This document shows positions 48,824-60,000 of a DNA stretch of 64,000 nt, one piece after another; the stretch's first letter is position 1; each line of letters begins with the position of its first letter. Under the pieces are notes generated by a model. The model saw only the letters and a program-made list of their open reading frames with translations, was not told the origin of the DNA and did no database searches. The position numbers and the translations under genes were made by a program. Location: positions 62,001 to 126,000 of the IMG/VR virus record IMGVR_UViG_3300050343_000285. One strand, written 5' to 3'. Source of the DNA: a virus.

Positions 48824-49656
48824 TAATCAACCAACATTATTTGGCTAGGATTATAAAAAAGTTTAAAGTCATTATGTTTTTGTTTTAGTGCTTTATGAAG
48901 TGTTACATGTTCACAGTCTTCACCAGAATATAAAGGCTCATAAAATTTAGACCTATATATACATGAGCCGCCAAAGCCGCTGAAAGTAGAGATAGGGCAA
49001 GAGCCTATAGGTAATTGCCAAAACGGAAACCAGTATGAATTGTCTTGTGGGAGCCAATAATTTTGTCTAAAAGCGAAAGAATCATAATTGTGATAGCGAT
49101 CATATTGCTTATTGCTCACATTAATGTAAGAGTTTCCACAGATAGCGCCAATATTATTATTGGTTGACAACCATCCAAAAGAATTCATAATACCTTCTAT
49201 ACTGAAATCTAGAAAATCAATATCTATAACTAAGAAAAAATCTGTAGCATGCTTATTAGTAACCATAGAATAACATTTATTCCTAGCGTTAGCCATATTA
49301 GTTGTTCTAATTTGACTTGTAGACAAAGGCATACTTGGGGTACCAATTTTTTCTGATAAAATACTGAAATTTTCATAACCTGGTCTATCAATTATCTCAT
49401 TAATAACTTGCGGAGTTTGGTCTAAGGAATCATTCTCATAAATATAAATATGCGATTCTTCATTAAATTTTTCTTTAAGTAATCTTAATTTGCGTAAACT
49501 ATATTTAGTTTTATCTTGTATGTTTCTAGCTAAAGCAAGTATAGATATGTTTTGCTTTTTAGCAAAAGCTTGTCCGGACTGCAATAATTCTTGATATATA
49601 TCTAAGAATTCTACATCTACCGGGAATATCTCATTTATATCACGGATTATATTCAT
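48823..49656 (-). CDS. GT-A glycosyltransferase
   Basis: The 277-residue protein has ISILALARNIQDKTKYSLRK, HIYIYENDSLDQTPQVINEI and the acidic site FFLVIDIDFLDFSIEG (DxD). QIRTTNMANARNKCYSMV precedes that site, the MAxARN pattern of several eukaryote-like mannosyl- and xylosyl-type transferases (GT69-like). The C-terminal part has Cys and aromatic residues for acceptor binding. Its stop overlaps the guaC ATG. A GT2-type alternative is possible. Donor sugar not readable. Confidence 0.7.
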   Translation of the reverse strand: MNIIRDINEIFPVDVEFLDIYQELLQSGQAFAKKQNISILALARNIQDKTKYSLRKLRLLKEKFNEESHIYIYENDSLDQTPQVINEIIDRPGYENFSILSEKIGTPSMPLSTSQIRTTNMANARNKCYSMVTNKHATDFFLVIDIDFLDFSIEGIMNSFGWLSTNNNIGAICGNSYINVSNKQYDRYHNYDSFAFRQNYWLPQDNSYWFPFWQLPIGSCPISTFSGFGGSCIYRSKFYEPLYSGEDCEHVTLHKALKQKHNDFKLFYNPSQIMLVD

Positions 49657-49658
49657 TT

Positions 49659-50198
49659 CTAAACCTTAAAAAAATACCATCTATTGTAAGTGTTAATGTT
49701 CTCAGAGCTATTAATGTGTTCTAAATATCCATAAATATCATTCCAATCTGAATATATCATTTGGTGTGGTACAGTTCCGAACAGCCAATCAGGAGTATGT
49801 TCTTTACCTTGTGCCATATGAATTATAATAGGCTTTTTTTGCCTATTAGCCCAAAAAATTTCTTCATAAGTACCACAAGGATGTATTCCTAAGTCTAAAT
49901 TAACTATTAAAAAATCACTAATATCAACAAGTCTTAAATCTACCGATCTAATAACTTTCATCATAGAGCTTAGCTCTTCGTATCTTTTTTTCTTTTTGAG
50001 TTTTGTTTTTACTAAGTGTGTATCATCATCCTCAAGACCAATTGCTGTAGGTTTAGTGATAGGATTAAATACTACTATACCTAAAGATTCTAAGAATGGA
50101 GTTATCTCTTGTCTCCATCCCCTGCCTCTGTCTATAACGCGATCCATTGCTCCTGCTAAATAACATCTTTGATTAAGTAATCTATTCGATTGATTCAT
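49659..50198 (-). CDS. Nucleoside 2-deoxyribosyltransferase-like protein
   Basis: The 179-residue protein begins with CYLAGAMDRVIDRGRGWRQE and contains SLGIVVFNP near residue 40, then SDFLIVNLDLGIHPCGTYEE near residues 93-112 with the Glu that acts as nucleophile in this family, and KKPIIIHMAQG. This is the fold of nucleoside deoxyribosyltransferases and related NAD- or nucleotide-hydrolysing enzymes. The spacing is conserved, but the insertion near residues 55-75 (Lys-rich) is unusual. It could exchange bases on deoxynucleosides, hydrolyse a nucleotide such as dCMP or NAD, or act against host signals. It lies 90 bases downstream of the next gene. Confidence 0.68.
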   Translation of the reverse strand: MNQSNRLLNQRCYLAGAMDRVIDRGRGWRQEITPFLESLGIVVFNPITKPTAIGLEDDDTHLVKTKLKKKKRYEELSSMMKVIRSVDLRLVDISDFLIVNLDLGIHPCGTYEEIFWANRQKKPIIIHMAQGKEHTPDWLFGTVPHQMIYSDWNDIYGYLEHINSSENINTYNRWYFFKV

Positions 50199-50288
50199 AG
50201 TAAGCTCTTGATTTATTTTTATGAATTCCGTCTTGAATACCTATATATATAACATATAACAATAAAAATATTTGAATAATTGATAACA

Positions 50289-50807
50289 TTAAATAATTCC
50301 AAATTTGTGATTTTGATTAACGATAATACTAAAAATGTTTTCTATGTTATAATTAATGCAATTAGAGACTATGCAGTTCTGATCATCAGAAGACCACTCT
50401 TTGCTTATATATATCATATCATTGTGTCCTATATCTGCAATATATTTAGAAACATTATTATATGAAGAAGATATATAATTAGCTATAAAATTTTTAGACC
50501 AATCATCAGAAGATATACAGAAGGGAATTAACTGCAAAGGCAAATCTAAATATGCTGGTAAAATTAACTTAATGCCTGCCTGTATTTTATCTGCTATAAA
50601 AGATCTAATATTTGCAGTGGTAAAGTAGCAAAAATCATTAATTCCTATAATAAATTTAGAGTGCTCTAGTATAGAATTGAGGCTGTGAGTTCTGTTTGCA
50701 ATATATTCCATACTATTGCTTAAAGCCGCATAAGAATGATTAGATATACAAGCCTCCATAAAGCTTTCTATTCTAAAAAGATTTTTCATAGATATGGTTT
50801 CATTCAT
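50289..50807 (-). CDS. Hypothetical protein, 172 aa
   Basis: The protein is soluble with hydrophobic strands (SKFIIGINDFCYFTTANIRS, GIKLILPAYLDLPLQLIPF) that suggest a Rossmann-like fold, and a middle segment FCISSDDWSKNFIANYISSS. It overlaps the gene upstream by 8 bases. Together with the acidic 129-residue and the macro-domain genes it forms a three-gene unit with its own promoter. No family recognised. Confidence 0.45.
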   Translation of the reverse strand: MNETISMKNLFRIESFMEACISNHSYAALSNSMEYIANRTHSLNSILEHSKFIIGINDFCYFTTANIRSFIADKIQAGIKLILPAYLDLPLQLIPFCISSDDWSKNFIANYISSSYNNVSKYIADIGHNDMIYISKEWSSDDQNCIVSNCINYNIENIFSIIVNQNHKFGII

Positions 50808-51189
50808 TAGGGATCTCTATAGTAAAATCTATATCTTTTAGAGTAGTTATTTTTTCTTTAGGGGTTTGCTGTATTTGAACAATAGAGCATAAAATATCTT
50901 GATATATATTATGAATGTCTAGTCTAATCTTATCTTTTTCTTCTTTTGTATAACCATAATTAAAATCAGTTTCTTTAGTGATTACATCCTCTTGAGTATC
51001 TGTAAAACCAAAATAATATTTAGAGAGTATATTGTCTAATTTGACTTCTTCTATATTCATATCTTTAATATCATTAAAAATATTTATTATTTCTTTAACA
51101 TTCGATATGCTTTGAGAAGATTCTGTCTCTTTATATTTAAATAAAAATCTATTTTTAAGCCATTCAATTTTTTCAATTATAAGATTCAT
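50800..51189 (-). CDS. Acidic helical hypothetical protein, 129 aa
   Basis: The protein is helical and acidic (KEIINIFNDIKDMNIEEVKL, DTQEDVITKETDFNYGYTKE, KDKIRLDIHNIYQDILCSIV). It has no Cys pairs, signal peptide or membrane helix. It overlaps the macro-domain gene by 17 bases and the following gene by 8. A partner of the macro-domain protein is possible. No family recognised. Confidence 0.45.
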   Translation of the reverse strand: MNLIIEKIEWLKNRFLFKYKETESSQSISNVKEIINIFNDIKDMNIEEVKLDNILSKYYFGFTDTQEDVITKETDFNYGYTKEEKDKIRLDIHNIYQDILCSIVQIQQTPKEKITTLKDIDFTIEIPNE

Positions 51190-51727
51190 AAATATATGTA
51201 TGTTGGGGTTTTCTGATAGTATCCATTATTAATTCGTATACAAAAGACCAATTAGCACCGGTCACGTTTCCATGAAATTTAGGAGACATAATTTTGATTG
51301 ATAAATCATTCTCTGACATATATTGCTTAACATAACTTTGTACTTTAGCCAAGCATAATCCCAAAAAACAATAATTAATAGGTCTAGGATTTGTAGATGA
51401 CATTATACCTGTTTGGCATATCATATTAGCTACAATAATTTCATTTTTGTATTTTTTGTCTATAGCGACTTTGACAAACTGAGTATGCCCTAGCGATGTT
51501 CTTAATTTTGTTGAACCAATTAAATGATAATTCTCTTTTGCTATAGGAAAATGTTGCGAAATAACTTTATTAAAACCAGCTCCATAAGTATTCATATTGT
51601 TGCATATATTTAACACTAACACTGAATTGTTGGAGTTTAACAGAGTTTCTTTAGCATCACTTATTAAGTCATATTTTTTGTTAATAATCGATATATTGTG
51701 ATGTACTTTATCTTTAATTGCAGACAT
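51173..51727 (-). CDS. Macro-domain protein (ADP-ribose-binding type)
   Basis: The 184-residue protein has the macro-domain order seen in phage and bacterial members: VLVLNICNNMNTYGAGFNKV, the AGF loop that binds ADP-ribose, then FPIAKENYHLIGSTKLRTSL, a strand FVKVAIDKKYKNEIIVANMI and GIMSSTNPRPINYC, and the final KIMSPKFHGNVTGANWSFVY. Such domains bind or hydrolyse ADP-ribose, poly-ADP-ribose or O-acetyl-ADP-ribose. In phages they may reverse host ADP-ribosylation or salvage NAD products. It starts a unit driven by a consensus promoter, with GGAG 7 bases before ATG. Confidence 0.75.
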   Translation of the reverse strand: MSAIKDKVHHNISIINKKYDLISDAKETLLNSNNSVLVLNICNNMNTYGAGFNKVISQHFPIAKENYHLIGSTKLRTSLGHTQFVKVAIDKKYKNEIIVANMICQTGIMSSTNPRPINYCFLGLCLAKVQSYVKQYMSENDLSIKIMSPKFHGNVTGANWSFVYELIMDTIRKPQHTYIYESYN

Positions 51728-51756
51728 ATGTCAACTCCATATCTGTTGTTTTCTTT

Positions 51757-51785
51757 ATAATAACAGATAGAGAGCAATGAGTCAA
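51757..51785 (-). promoter_or_regulatory. Sigma-70-type promoter of the macro-domain unit
   Basis: On the minus strand -35 TTGACT (51785-51780), spacer of 17 bases and -10 TATTAT (51762-51757), 10 of 12 consensus. The -35 box begins 4 bases after the stop of the upstream zinc-binding gene. Start codon at 51727, leader of about 23 bases. Confidence 0.8.
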
Positions 51786-51789
51786 ATGA

Positions 51790-52044
51790 TTATTCTTTAG
51801 CTAGCCATTTTTTTAAAGGGCATTCTTGATCTGCCCAGGCTAATTTATTCATAAATTCTTTACGATTACTTAAATTGCAACCGCAAATATTACATATAGA
51901 TTTCTTTTTATTAAATTCTTCACAATTAGTGCAAGTGTTATACCTTTCTAAAATTTCTTCTGTATTACATGTAGGAAATCCCTCTATACAGTGCCAGAAA
52001 AAAGCGTAGAAAAACCTTAAAACTTTTTTAATCCATTTTATCAT
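51790..52044 (-). CDS. Small zinc-binding protein with membrane-type N-terminus
   Basis: The 84-residue protein starts with an amphipathic or membrane-interfacial segment (IKWIKKVLRFFYAFFWHC). A zinc-ribbon-like set follows: CTNCEEF, CNICGCNLSN and a final ADQECPLKKW. The CxxC...CxxCGC...CP pattern is typical of small phage and bacterial proteins of unknown function. It is 1 base from the RgpF-like gene, on the same transcript, and just upstream of a promoter. Confidence 0.6.
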   Translation of the reverse strand: MIKWIKKVLRFFYAFFWHCIEGFPTCNTEEILERYNTCTNCEEFNKKKSICNICGCNLSNRKEFMNKLAWADQECPLKKWLAKE

Positions 52045-52980
52045 TTATGTCTTTCTCATAAGCTTATTATTCATAATTATATATTCTATTAATGGTTTAT
52101 CCTCAAGATGCAACCATTGAATTTTTAAATTATTTTGTTGATTATCTATAAGATTTCCGTATATGTTTAAATCTTCTTTTAAATAACAAAAATTATTATA
52201 CATAATTACTAGATGTAATCTTTTATATTGTTCATTAAAAATAGGTATAGTTTTGCAAATATTGCCATGTATTTTTAGATTTTCATTTTGTATTAGATAT
52301 CCGAAAATTCTTTCAAGAGAATGACAATAGGTACCTGTATTAGAATTACCATCATGTACTTTTCCAATCTCATTGCTGAGTAGTATATCTAGAGTATCTA
52401 TTTTATCATTAAAATATTTTTGAAATATTTTTGTTTTTGACATAAACATAGACCCAGCGCTGAATAAACCTTTTTTTGTTTTATCATAATCTATATTTAG
52501 TAAACTACATAAATAGTTTATTTTATTAGAATTATTACCTTCTTTATTTTTTAGTTTTAAAAAGCTGTGAGAAATCATTCCAATATGTTTATTTTTTAAA
52601 ATTTTTAAATTATTATCAAAATTAAAGAGACTGCCGATATAAGTGTCAATCAGCACACTCCCCCAATCAACATGGAAGCTACCTCCCCATTTAGATTCTT
52701 TAGAGTGTAATTTAATAAAATATGGATAATCTTCATGGTTTATTTTAGAAATTTGATGTATAAAAGGAGCTATATCTACTCCATAGTTTGGATGAAAATT
52801 TATATTTTTAATTCTATTAGAATATTGATTAATAAAATTTAGTAAAGATGTACTATTTCTATTATGTTCTCCTATAGATAAATCAACATCTAAATATTTT
52901 ATATGATTTAATAATTTAGATATTTCTTCTAATCTATTTAATGAGTATAGAGAAAGTAAAAGAATGCATTTATGTTTCAT
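52045..52980 (-). CDS. RgpF-like glycosyltransferase
   Basis: The 311-residue protein follows the RgpF order: CILLLSLYSLNRLEEISKLL, NINFHPNYGVDIAPFIHQIS, YPYFIKLHSKESKWGGSFHV, then a segment with MISHSFLK and GLFSAGSMFMSKTKIFQKYF, and a final HSLERIFGYLI. The middle DIAPF and KLHSK correspond to the rhamnan-synthesis signature (DIGPF, KFHSK) also found in the protein at 30,079. It overlaps the mutase gene glf by 11 bases. The donor may be UDP-galactofuranose, product of that enzyme, by inference. Confidence 0.72.
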   Translation of the reverse strand: MKHKCILLLSLYSLNRLEEISKLLNHIKYLDVDLSIGEHNRNSTSLLNFINQYSNRIKNINFHPNYGVDIAPFIHQISKINHEDYPYFIKLHSKESKWGGSFHVDWGSVLIDTYIGSLFNFDNNLKILKNKHIGMISHSFLKLKNKEGNNSNKINYLCSLLNIDYDKTKKGLFSAGSMFMSKTKIFQKYFNDKIDTLDILLSNEIGKVHDGNSNTGTYCHSLERIFGYLIQNENLKIHGNICKTIPIFNEQYKRLHLVIMYNNFCYLKEDLNIYGNLIDNQQNNLKIQWLHLEDKPLIEYIIMNNKLMRKT

Positions 52981-54061
52981 ATTTACTCATCGCAGAGCCT
53001 ATAATTTGATGCATATCATAATATTTATATTCTGCTAATCTACCACCAAATAGATATTTGGATGATAAGTTTTTAGTTTCATTTTTATACTTGTCATACA
53101 GGTCGTTGTTCACTTTATTATTTATAGGATAGTATTTTTCGGTTTTTTTATTAAAGTCTTGAGGATACTCTTTGGTGATTACAGTATCTTTTTGTTTACC
53201 AAAATTAAAATGTTTATGCTCTATAATTCTTGTGTACGGAACGTCATAATCTGTATAATTAATAATAGCGTTACCTTGATAATCAAGAGTGTCGGTTAAT
53301 ACTTCATGCTGAAATTTCAAACTTCTATAATCTAAAGTGCCATATTTTTGATTGAAAAAATCATCTATCGCACCTGTGTATACAATCTTTTTAGCTAAAC
53401 TATCCCAATAATCTCTTTTAGCAAAATAATCTGTATTCAATACAACTTCTGTTTTTTCTATCATATTAGACATCATGCTTGAATAACCATTTTCTGGAAT
53501 ACCTTGATATTTATCAAAATAATAATTATCATTAAAATTCAATCTTATAGGCAATCTTCTGATAATAAATGTTGGTAAATTTTTAGGCTCAGTACCCCAT
53601 TGCTTCTTTGTGTATCCATATATAAATGTATAATATATTTCTTCTCCTACTTGAGACAGAATCCACTCTTCTAAATTTGTAGGTTTAGTAATATTAAGTT
53701 TTTCTTTTTCTAATTTATCCGAAGCTTCTTTGGGCGTGTTAACTCCCCATAGCTGTTGTAATGTCATTAGGTTTATAGGAAAAGAATATAGAGTATCCCC
53801 ATAATTAACTTTAGGACTGTTTATATAACTATTAAATTCACTAAATTGATTTACGTATTTCCATATTTTATTAGAATTAGTGTGAAAAATATGTGGACCA
53901 TATTGATGAACATCTATTTCATGTTGTTTTTTTGTGTAACAATTACCAAAAGGATGTTCTCTTTTTTCTATAATTAAACATCTTTTATTATCTGCATTGG
54001 CTAAATTTGCAAAAGTAGAGCCGAATAAGCCAGACCCAACTATTAAGTAATCGTATCGCAT
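52970..54061 (-). CDS. glf: UDP-galactopyranose mutase
   Basis: The 363-residue protein starts YDYLIVGSGLFGSTFANLAN, the FAD-binding loop, then EKREHPFGNCYTKKQHEIDV, HQYGPHIFHTNS, the substrate-binding IYGYTKKQWGTEPKNLPTFI and RLPIRLNFNDNYYFDKYQGI, and the C-terminal LFGGRLAEYKYYDMHQIIGS. These are the complete Glf landmarks including the flexible-loop Arg and Trp. It makes UDP-galactofuranose, a sugar donor not made by most hosts. Length and motif order are normal. It overlaps the RgpF-like gene, and the giant protein gene lies 12 bases upstream on the same strand. Confidence 0.94.
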   Translation of the reverse strand: MRYDYLIVGSGLFGSTFANLANADNKRCLIIEKREHPFGNCYTKKQHEIDVHQYGPHIFHTNSNKIWKYVNQFSEFNSYINSPKVNYGDTLYSFPINLMTLQQLWGVNTPKEASDKLEKEKLNITKPTNLEEWILSQVGEEIYYTFIYGYTKKQWGTEPKNLPTFIIRRLPIRLNFNDNYYFDKYQGIPENGYSSMMSNMIEKTEVVLNTDYFAKRDYWDSLAKKIVYTGAIDDFFNQKYGTLDYRSLKFQHEVLTDTLDYQGNAIINYTDYDVPYTRIIEHKHFNFGKQKDTVITKEYPQDFNKKTEKYYPINNKVNNDLYDKYKNETKNLSSKYLFGGRLAEYKYYDMHQIIGSAMSKYET

Positions 54062-54073
54062 AGTTTTAAGTCC

Positions 54074-57000
54074 CTACCCTCCTATAACAACAGTATCAAT
54101 ATCACCACAATTAATACATTTACCACCACCATCAATATCGGCTTTAAATGTTTCTGGAGGGCAAAGATATAAATCATTAGAATTTGTATCATAGTTAGGA
54201 CCACAATAAAATAATGCAGCATCAAATGTACAGGTTAAGAGTCCTGTGAGATTATCTAATTCTACTATTAATTTATCTATTTGGAAACCTGTTCTAAATG
54301 GAGATGTTCCATTTACACTAAGCACAGTAATGTCTGAATTGGAGGACAAGAGATTGTTGGTGGAAGAAGGAACTCTGATACGGCCGCCACTATAGGTATA
54401 AGAGTTTTTATTAGCTGAAGATGCTGCTGTTAGGGGTATTTTCAGTTTTATAGCAGATGGATTCTGAGCACCCTCCGAAGATAGTGGTAATATTACATGT
54501 CCGGGTTCAAAGCTTTCTCCGTCTCCACAGCCTGTTTTTGTGTCTAAGGTAGTACAACAGCTGTAACTACCTAAAGCAACACAGGTATCAACAGTACCCC
54601 TTTTGCATAAAGCATAGAAGCCTGCAGGATTAAAGCTACAATCGTCACAACCCTCGTCATTTTCGCATTTATCTTTTAAACAAGATCCTATCAGCTCAAA
54701 TACAGAACATTGTGTATTACCATCTAAGCTACCAAAAAATGGACATGTACCATCTTGTCCTGTACCTATTCTTCCTCTATTTCTGTCTGTATCAGTTATA
54801 CAACCGAGGAAGGCCCAAGGGTCTCCATTACCGTCACATTGATCGCATGGCGGACAGTACATTCTAGATAATGGCCAACATTGATCAGTTGCTCCTGTTT
54901 CATCATCAATACATCTGGCGTAATATCCAACATTATTTCCATAATGCTGTTCCTCTATAGCCCCTCCGCATATATCTATATAATAATCAGCTTCGCATTG
55001 TCTAATTGCCTCAAATTCTGAGCAGTAACTTTGATTTTCGAGACCTATGCTGTCAGAAATTTGACAATGAGTATAGTCATCAACAAAAACAGATTCTAAG
55101 TCGGTTTGATTAGCATCTGATGGTTGTTCTATACAGCCAGCAAAATAATTGGGGGGAATAGGTTCTTCATCAATAGCTTCGGGAGTAATAATGGTTGCGC
55201 AACATAGCAATGGTGTTGCTGTAAATGTCGGAAATATAATAGGCGTGGTTATGGCAATATCGCCAACGGTTGCTGTTGTTTCTGTAGTTATCCTAGCTGT
55301 CTCTTGAGTTCCTGTTGTGGGGGTTGTTGGGGTTGTTGGGGTTTTTGTAGTTGGTGTTGTTGTGGCAGTTGTAGTTGTAGTTGTTGGAGTAGTTGTTGTG
55401 GTTGTGGTTTCAATTACTGGAAATGTTGTTGTTGTTGTTGTTGTTGTTTGAGGGCAATGTTTTTGTAAACATACCCCTTCATCATAATGTTGAGCTTCTA
55501 CTATTAAGTTTTCAATAATTACATTAGTGCTAGGATCGAGGGTGTCTAATTGGTTTTTAGAGATGACATCATTTCTATACATAGCTACACATGAATTAGA
55601 GTCTATTGCATAGAAACCAACATAGTCATATAGATTTGAATAAGATGCTGATGGAGTAGTTGGATCATATAAAAGTATTGCAATATATTCACAAGCATTA
55701 ACGGTAACCGGTGTTGGCGATGTTGCATTTTCATTAGGATCTTTTAAGGTGATGTTTTCCACCCAGTAAGTTATTGGGTTCGGGGTAGGTGTAGGCTCCA
55801 CGCATGGTTGTAAATACATTCTATGATAACAAGGGTTCGGTCCTGGCGTTGGTGTCGTTGCGGTTGTCGTGACTGTCGTGGTGGTTGTCGTTTTTGTAGT
55901 GGTATCAGCAAAAAGTAGTGGTGTAGGTGTAGGTGTAGGTGTAGGTGTAGGTGTAGAAGTTAAGATTGTTGTGGTAGTTGTTGTAGGAGTTGGCGGACAT
56001 GTGCTAGAGTGTAACATATGATCTGTTAAACAGAACTCACAACTAACATATGAGTCTTGAGACGAACTACTATCTAAGGTAGCTTTATAATAAATTATAG
56101 CATCTGCTGGTAAGTCAGAAGCATCGACTAACCAAGCACGAGCGCAAAAATTTTGATCTTCATAACTACCACCATAGTTTTGAAACTGTTTAATATAAAT
56201 ATAATATTTTGGATCGTCTATGTAAGCTGTTGTATTATGCGTACTAAAAATTTCTTCAGTCCAATACTTAGCAGCATATTCATTATCAATATATTGAACA
56301 TATTTAATAGAATTTACTTCATTACAACATCCGTCTATTTCTTGTATTGCTAAATATATTACTTCAGGATATATTTGTGCTGATGATGTTTTTTGAGGAC
56401 CTATAGGATTTGGAGCGTTGTATGTTGTCACAGCCCTAAAGTTGTAAGTTGGATCTAATATAAACATCTCGTTTACTATATAGGTAATAGTTTGAGTATA
56501 AATATTTTGTCCATTTCTATATTCACCTACCAAACTAGCTACATCAAAATTTAGTAAGTTATTACTTCCTGGTAAATCATCCGAACTTTCCCAATCACTA
56601 CCAAAACTAGATTGCCATTGTAATTCAGCAAATTCTCCAGAATCACCAAGTATTGTAGTCCAATGATTTTCCAAAATGACACTTGATAAATTAATAATGG
56701 GTTCTGCAATTTGATAAATAATTTTTGTTCTTAATTGATTAGTCGCTGAACCTGAAGTTTTATAGGTTTCTGCTTTAAATTTAACACTATCTAATATGTG
56801 TGCTGTTGGAGACTGTTTAGTACTACTTAATCCTTTGGTGTCTCTAATAGTGCCTGAAGGATTATAGCTTTTATCATTAGAAAATCTTAAAGGATCTACT
56901 TGATTAATGGGTCCATCAGAATCATATATAGTTTGTTCATAAATATCTTTTTTGATACTACTATTGCCTTTATCACTAAATATTTTGACAATGTAGTTGC

Positions 57001-60000
57001 GTCCTGAAAAATCTTCTCCTGGGAATGTACAGCATGAACAATCTATAGGCGTTGTATATATTGGCGTTGGTGTTGCATTATCCGAATAAGAATAATTAGA
57101 ATTACTGCTGTGAGCACAATCTTTATCTACCAAAAGATTATTGACATGAGAAAGTTGATTATCTATAGTCCCAAAAAATCTTTCTAAATTAATAGTTACA
57201 ATAAAAAATCTCCAATCATTAGGTATATTACCTAAATCTGAACCAAATCCAGATAAAAACTTTCTATATCTAGAAGGAACATTTGAGGAGTCCACCTTCA
57301 AGATAGGAATATCATCCCAAGATTGAAAACCATGGGTAACAGACCAATTGTCTGCATCAACATAACAGCCTGTAGTGTCATTTCCTGTAAAACTATTGCC
57401 GTCAGGAGATAAATCAATACATTTTGTAACCATGTGTGCCATGCCATATACGTGATCAGAAGCTTGATTAGTTGCTATGGATATACCATATCTAGTAGCA
57501 TCGCATTTCCCTGGAGGGTCGTCATCATATAAAGCATTAAGACCAAAATCTGTTATAACTGATAAATCAACAGCCCATGCAATAGTAATACTATCATGAT
57601 CTTTAAATAGTCTAACGTAACGACTATCTTCTGAACAATTTTCAAATGGAGGTTCTGTTGCTGGTGTTGGTGTAGCAGGAGTAAGTTCTGTGGTGGCACA
57701 ACTTAATTGATATCGACTTAACAACGCATTCACATTAGTCTGTATTTCGTTAACATTTAATGCTTTGTCATATACTAAGAAAGGACCCAGTTCACCATCA
57801 TAAGCTCCGGCATAGTTAGTTGCTCGTCCTATATGTGATATAGTTAGGCTGTCTTCAAGTTCATTAGTTGTAGCTATAGCAGCATCTCTTCCATAGTCTG
57901 ATGTTTCTCCCAAAAGGAAACAATCTTTATAATGATAAGCTTTATTATTATCAAATACAATTGTGTAAACAGACCATTGATTACTATTAAAAGAAGTAGT
58001 AGGCCCGTTAAATGTATTTAGATTAACGTCTGTTTCACCTTTAACTTGATTACTATCTAATTGTATATATGATTTATTATGAGATCTTCCATATATGAAA
58101 TTACTAGGGTTAAAATTTCTAATAACAAAACTGATTGTGCTACCAGCTCTACTAAGCGTTAAATCATTTCCAGTTACAGTATTAATATCAAAATCTAAAC
58201 TTTGTGAAGATCCATTAAATGTTAAGTAACTAAAATCATTAGAGAATATAGGCCAGTTTATTAACTGTGCATCATATCTCTCACCAACAGCTTTACCGGG
58301 TGTTAGATCTAATAAATAATTACCATAAGCACTAGCGTTAGGATCATAAGATAGTGGATCTATAAAGCATTCTAAATCATCTGTTACTATACTAGGAAAA
58401 ATATATGGAGTTGGGGTTACTGTAGTGGGGGTTGTTGTTGTAGTTGGGGTTGTTGGTGTGACACAAGAATTAATATCTGGATATCGTCCTGTCTTCACAA
58501 TTTCATTATGGTTGTGTTTAATTTCAGCATCACTTAATGCTTTATCATACAGTAATATTGGACCAACCCTACCCTGAAAGCTGGTGCCTATCCGACTAAA
58601 GTAAAAATGACCTAATAGTTTATTAGCAACAGCATCAGAACCGGCTGCATTAATATTACATTCTGAATATCCATACCATGTTTCTTCACCTATAAATTCA
58701 CAATTTTTATAATATTTAACTATACCTTCTTTGCTTACAACAATAGTAATATTATACCATTTTTCTCTATCCATATCAAATTGTGGTTCATTAGTTACTC
58801 TACTACCATCATATAGATTCGTTGTGTAGAAAGCTGTTTGAAAATAATTTGGACTAAAAAGCAGACCCGATTGTGGATCTCTATAACTACAGCTGTCGTC
58901 ATAATCTTTACTTGACCCATCGGGATTAAATTTTCTTGCTATGTCATCGGTTGATCCTATCAAATAACCTCGTTTGTCACCAAAGAATCTAGATTCATAT
59001 TCTTGAACAGCAATTGAGCTATCATAGTTGGATGTGTCGAATAATATTCCACCATCATAAAATCTATAAACTACAAAATTTAATGTGCATCCACCAGCTG
59101 GATGGTAAATATCTCCGTGTATATTAACATCCGTAATCGGATTGTCTGCATACTCAGGTTGCTCACTTGGAAGTATAGATAAATCAATAGCTCTAGAAGA
59201 CTGTGGTATATCGATATGACCTCCCCATCCGGGTAGTTGAATATAACTATTATCTGAAGCATAGGAGGGTAGTGTCCAAGGAGGATCGTCATCACCTGTC
59301 GCAAAAGTGCTATCAAACTTACCATGATATCCATTACCACTCCAATCGTATATCTGATACTCAGATAGGTCTACACAATAATTTGTCTTAGTTCCTGTCG
59401 TATCAACAAGATCAAAACAATCTTCAAATGATGAAGTAGGGGTCGGAGTGGTAGTAGTATAATTTTCAAGGGGTCGGTTTCGCAAAGAATCAGGAGGTGG
59501 GTTTTGCGAAAGCTCAGGATCATAAAAAAGCGTAAGTCCATCTTTAATAGGATTAAATGAAACTGTGCTTTGATCAGTAGGGTTGGTAACTAAGTATAAT
59601 GAACTAAAACTACTAATATTAACAGATATCGTTTTATTTGCAAAGTTACGAACGTAATCTCCATGTTCGATAGTTGCATCTGTAATACCATACTCATCTT
59701 TGTGGAATATTTTAAGACTATCAAACTCTGATTTAGTTATATTGTTTTTTAAGTTAAATGTTACTATTACGCTACCTGAGAAATTTGCGGTAGCTGTAAG
59801 ATTTACAGCAGAGGCGCTGCCTATCAAATTGTATTCTGTGATTGGTTCAATGTCTGGCAAATCGTAATCGGTTTGTATTTCTAAGTCGCCAGAATTAGTA
59901 ATTTCATCAAAATTTAAGTCAATAGAATCAATGAAATAATCAGAATAAGAAAAATTAGCAGATACATCCGATCCTTTGTTTAATGTTGTATCTCTAGAAA

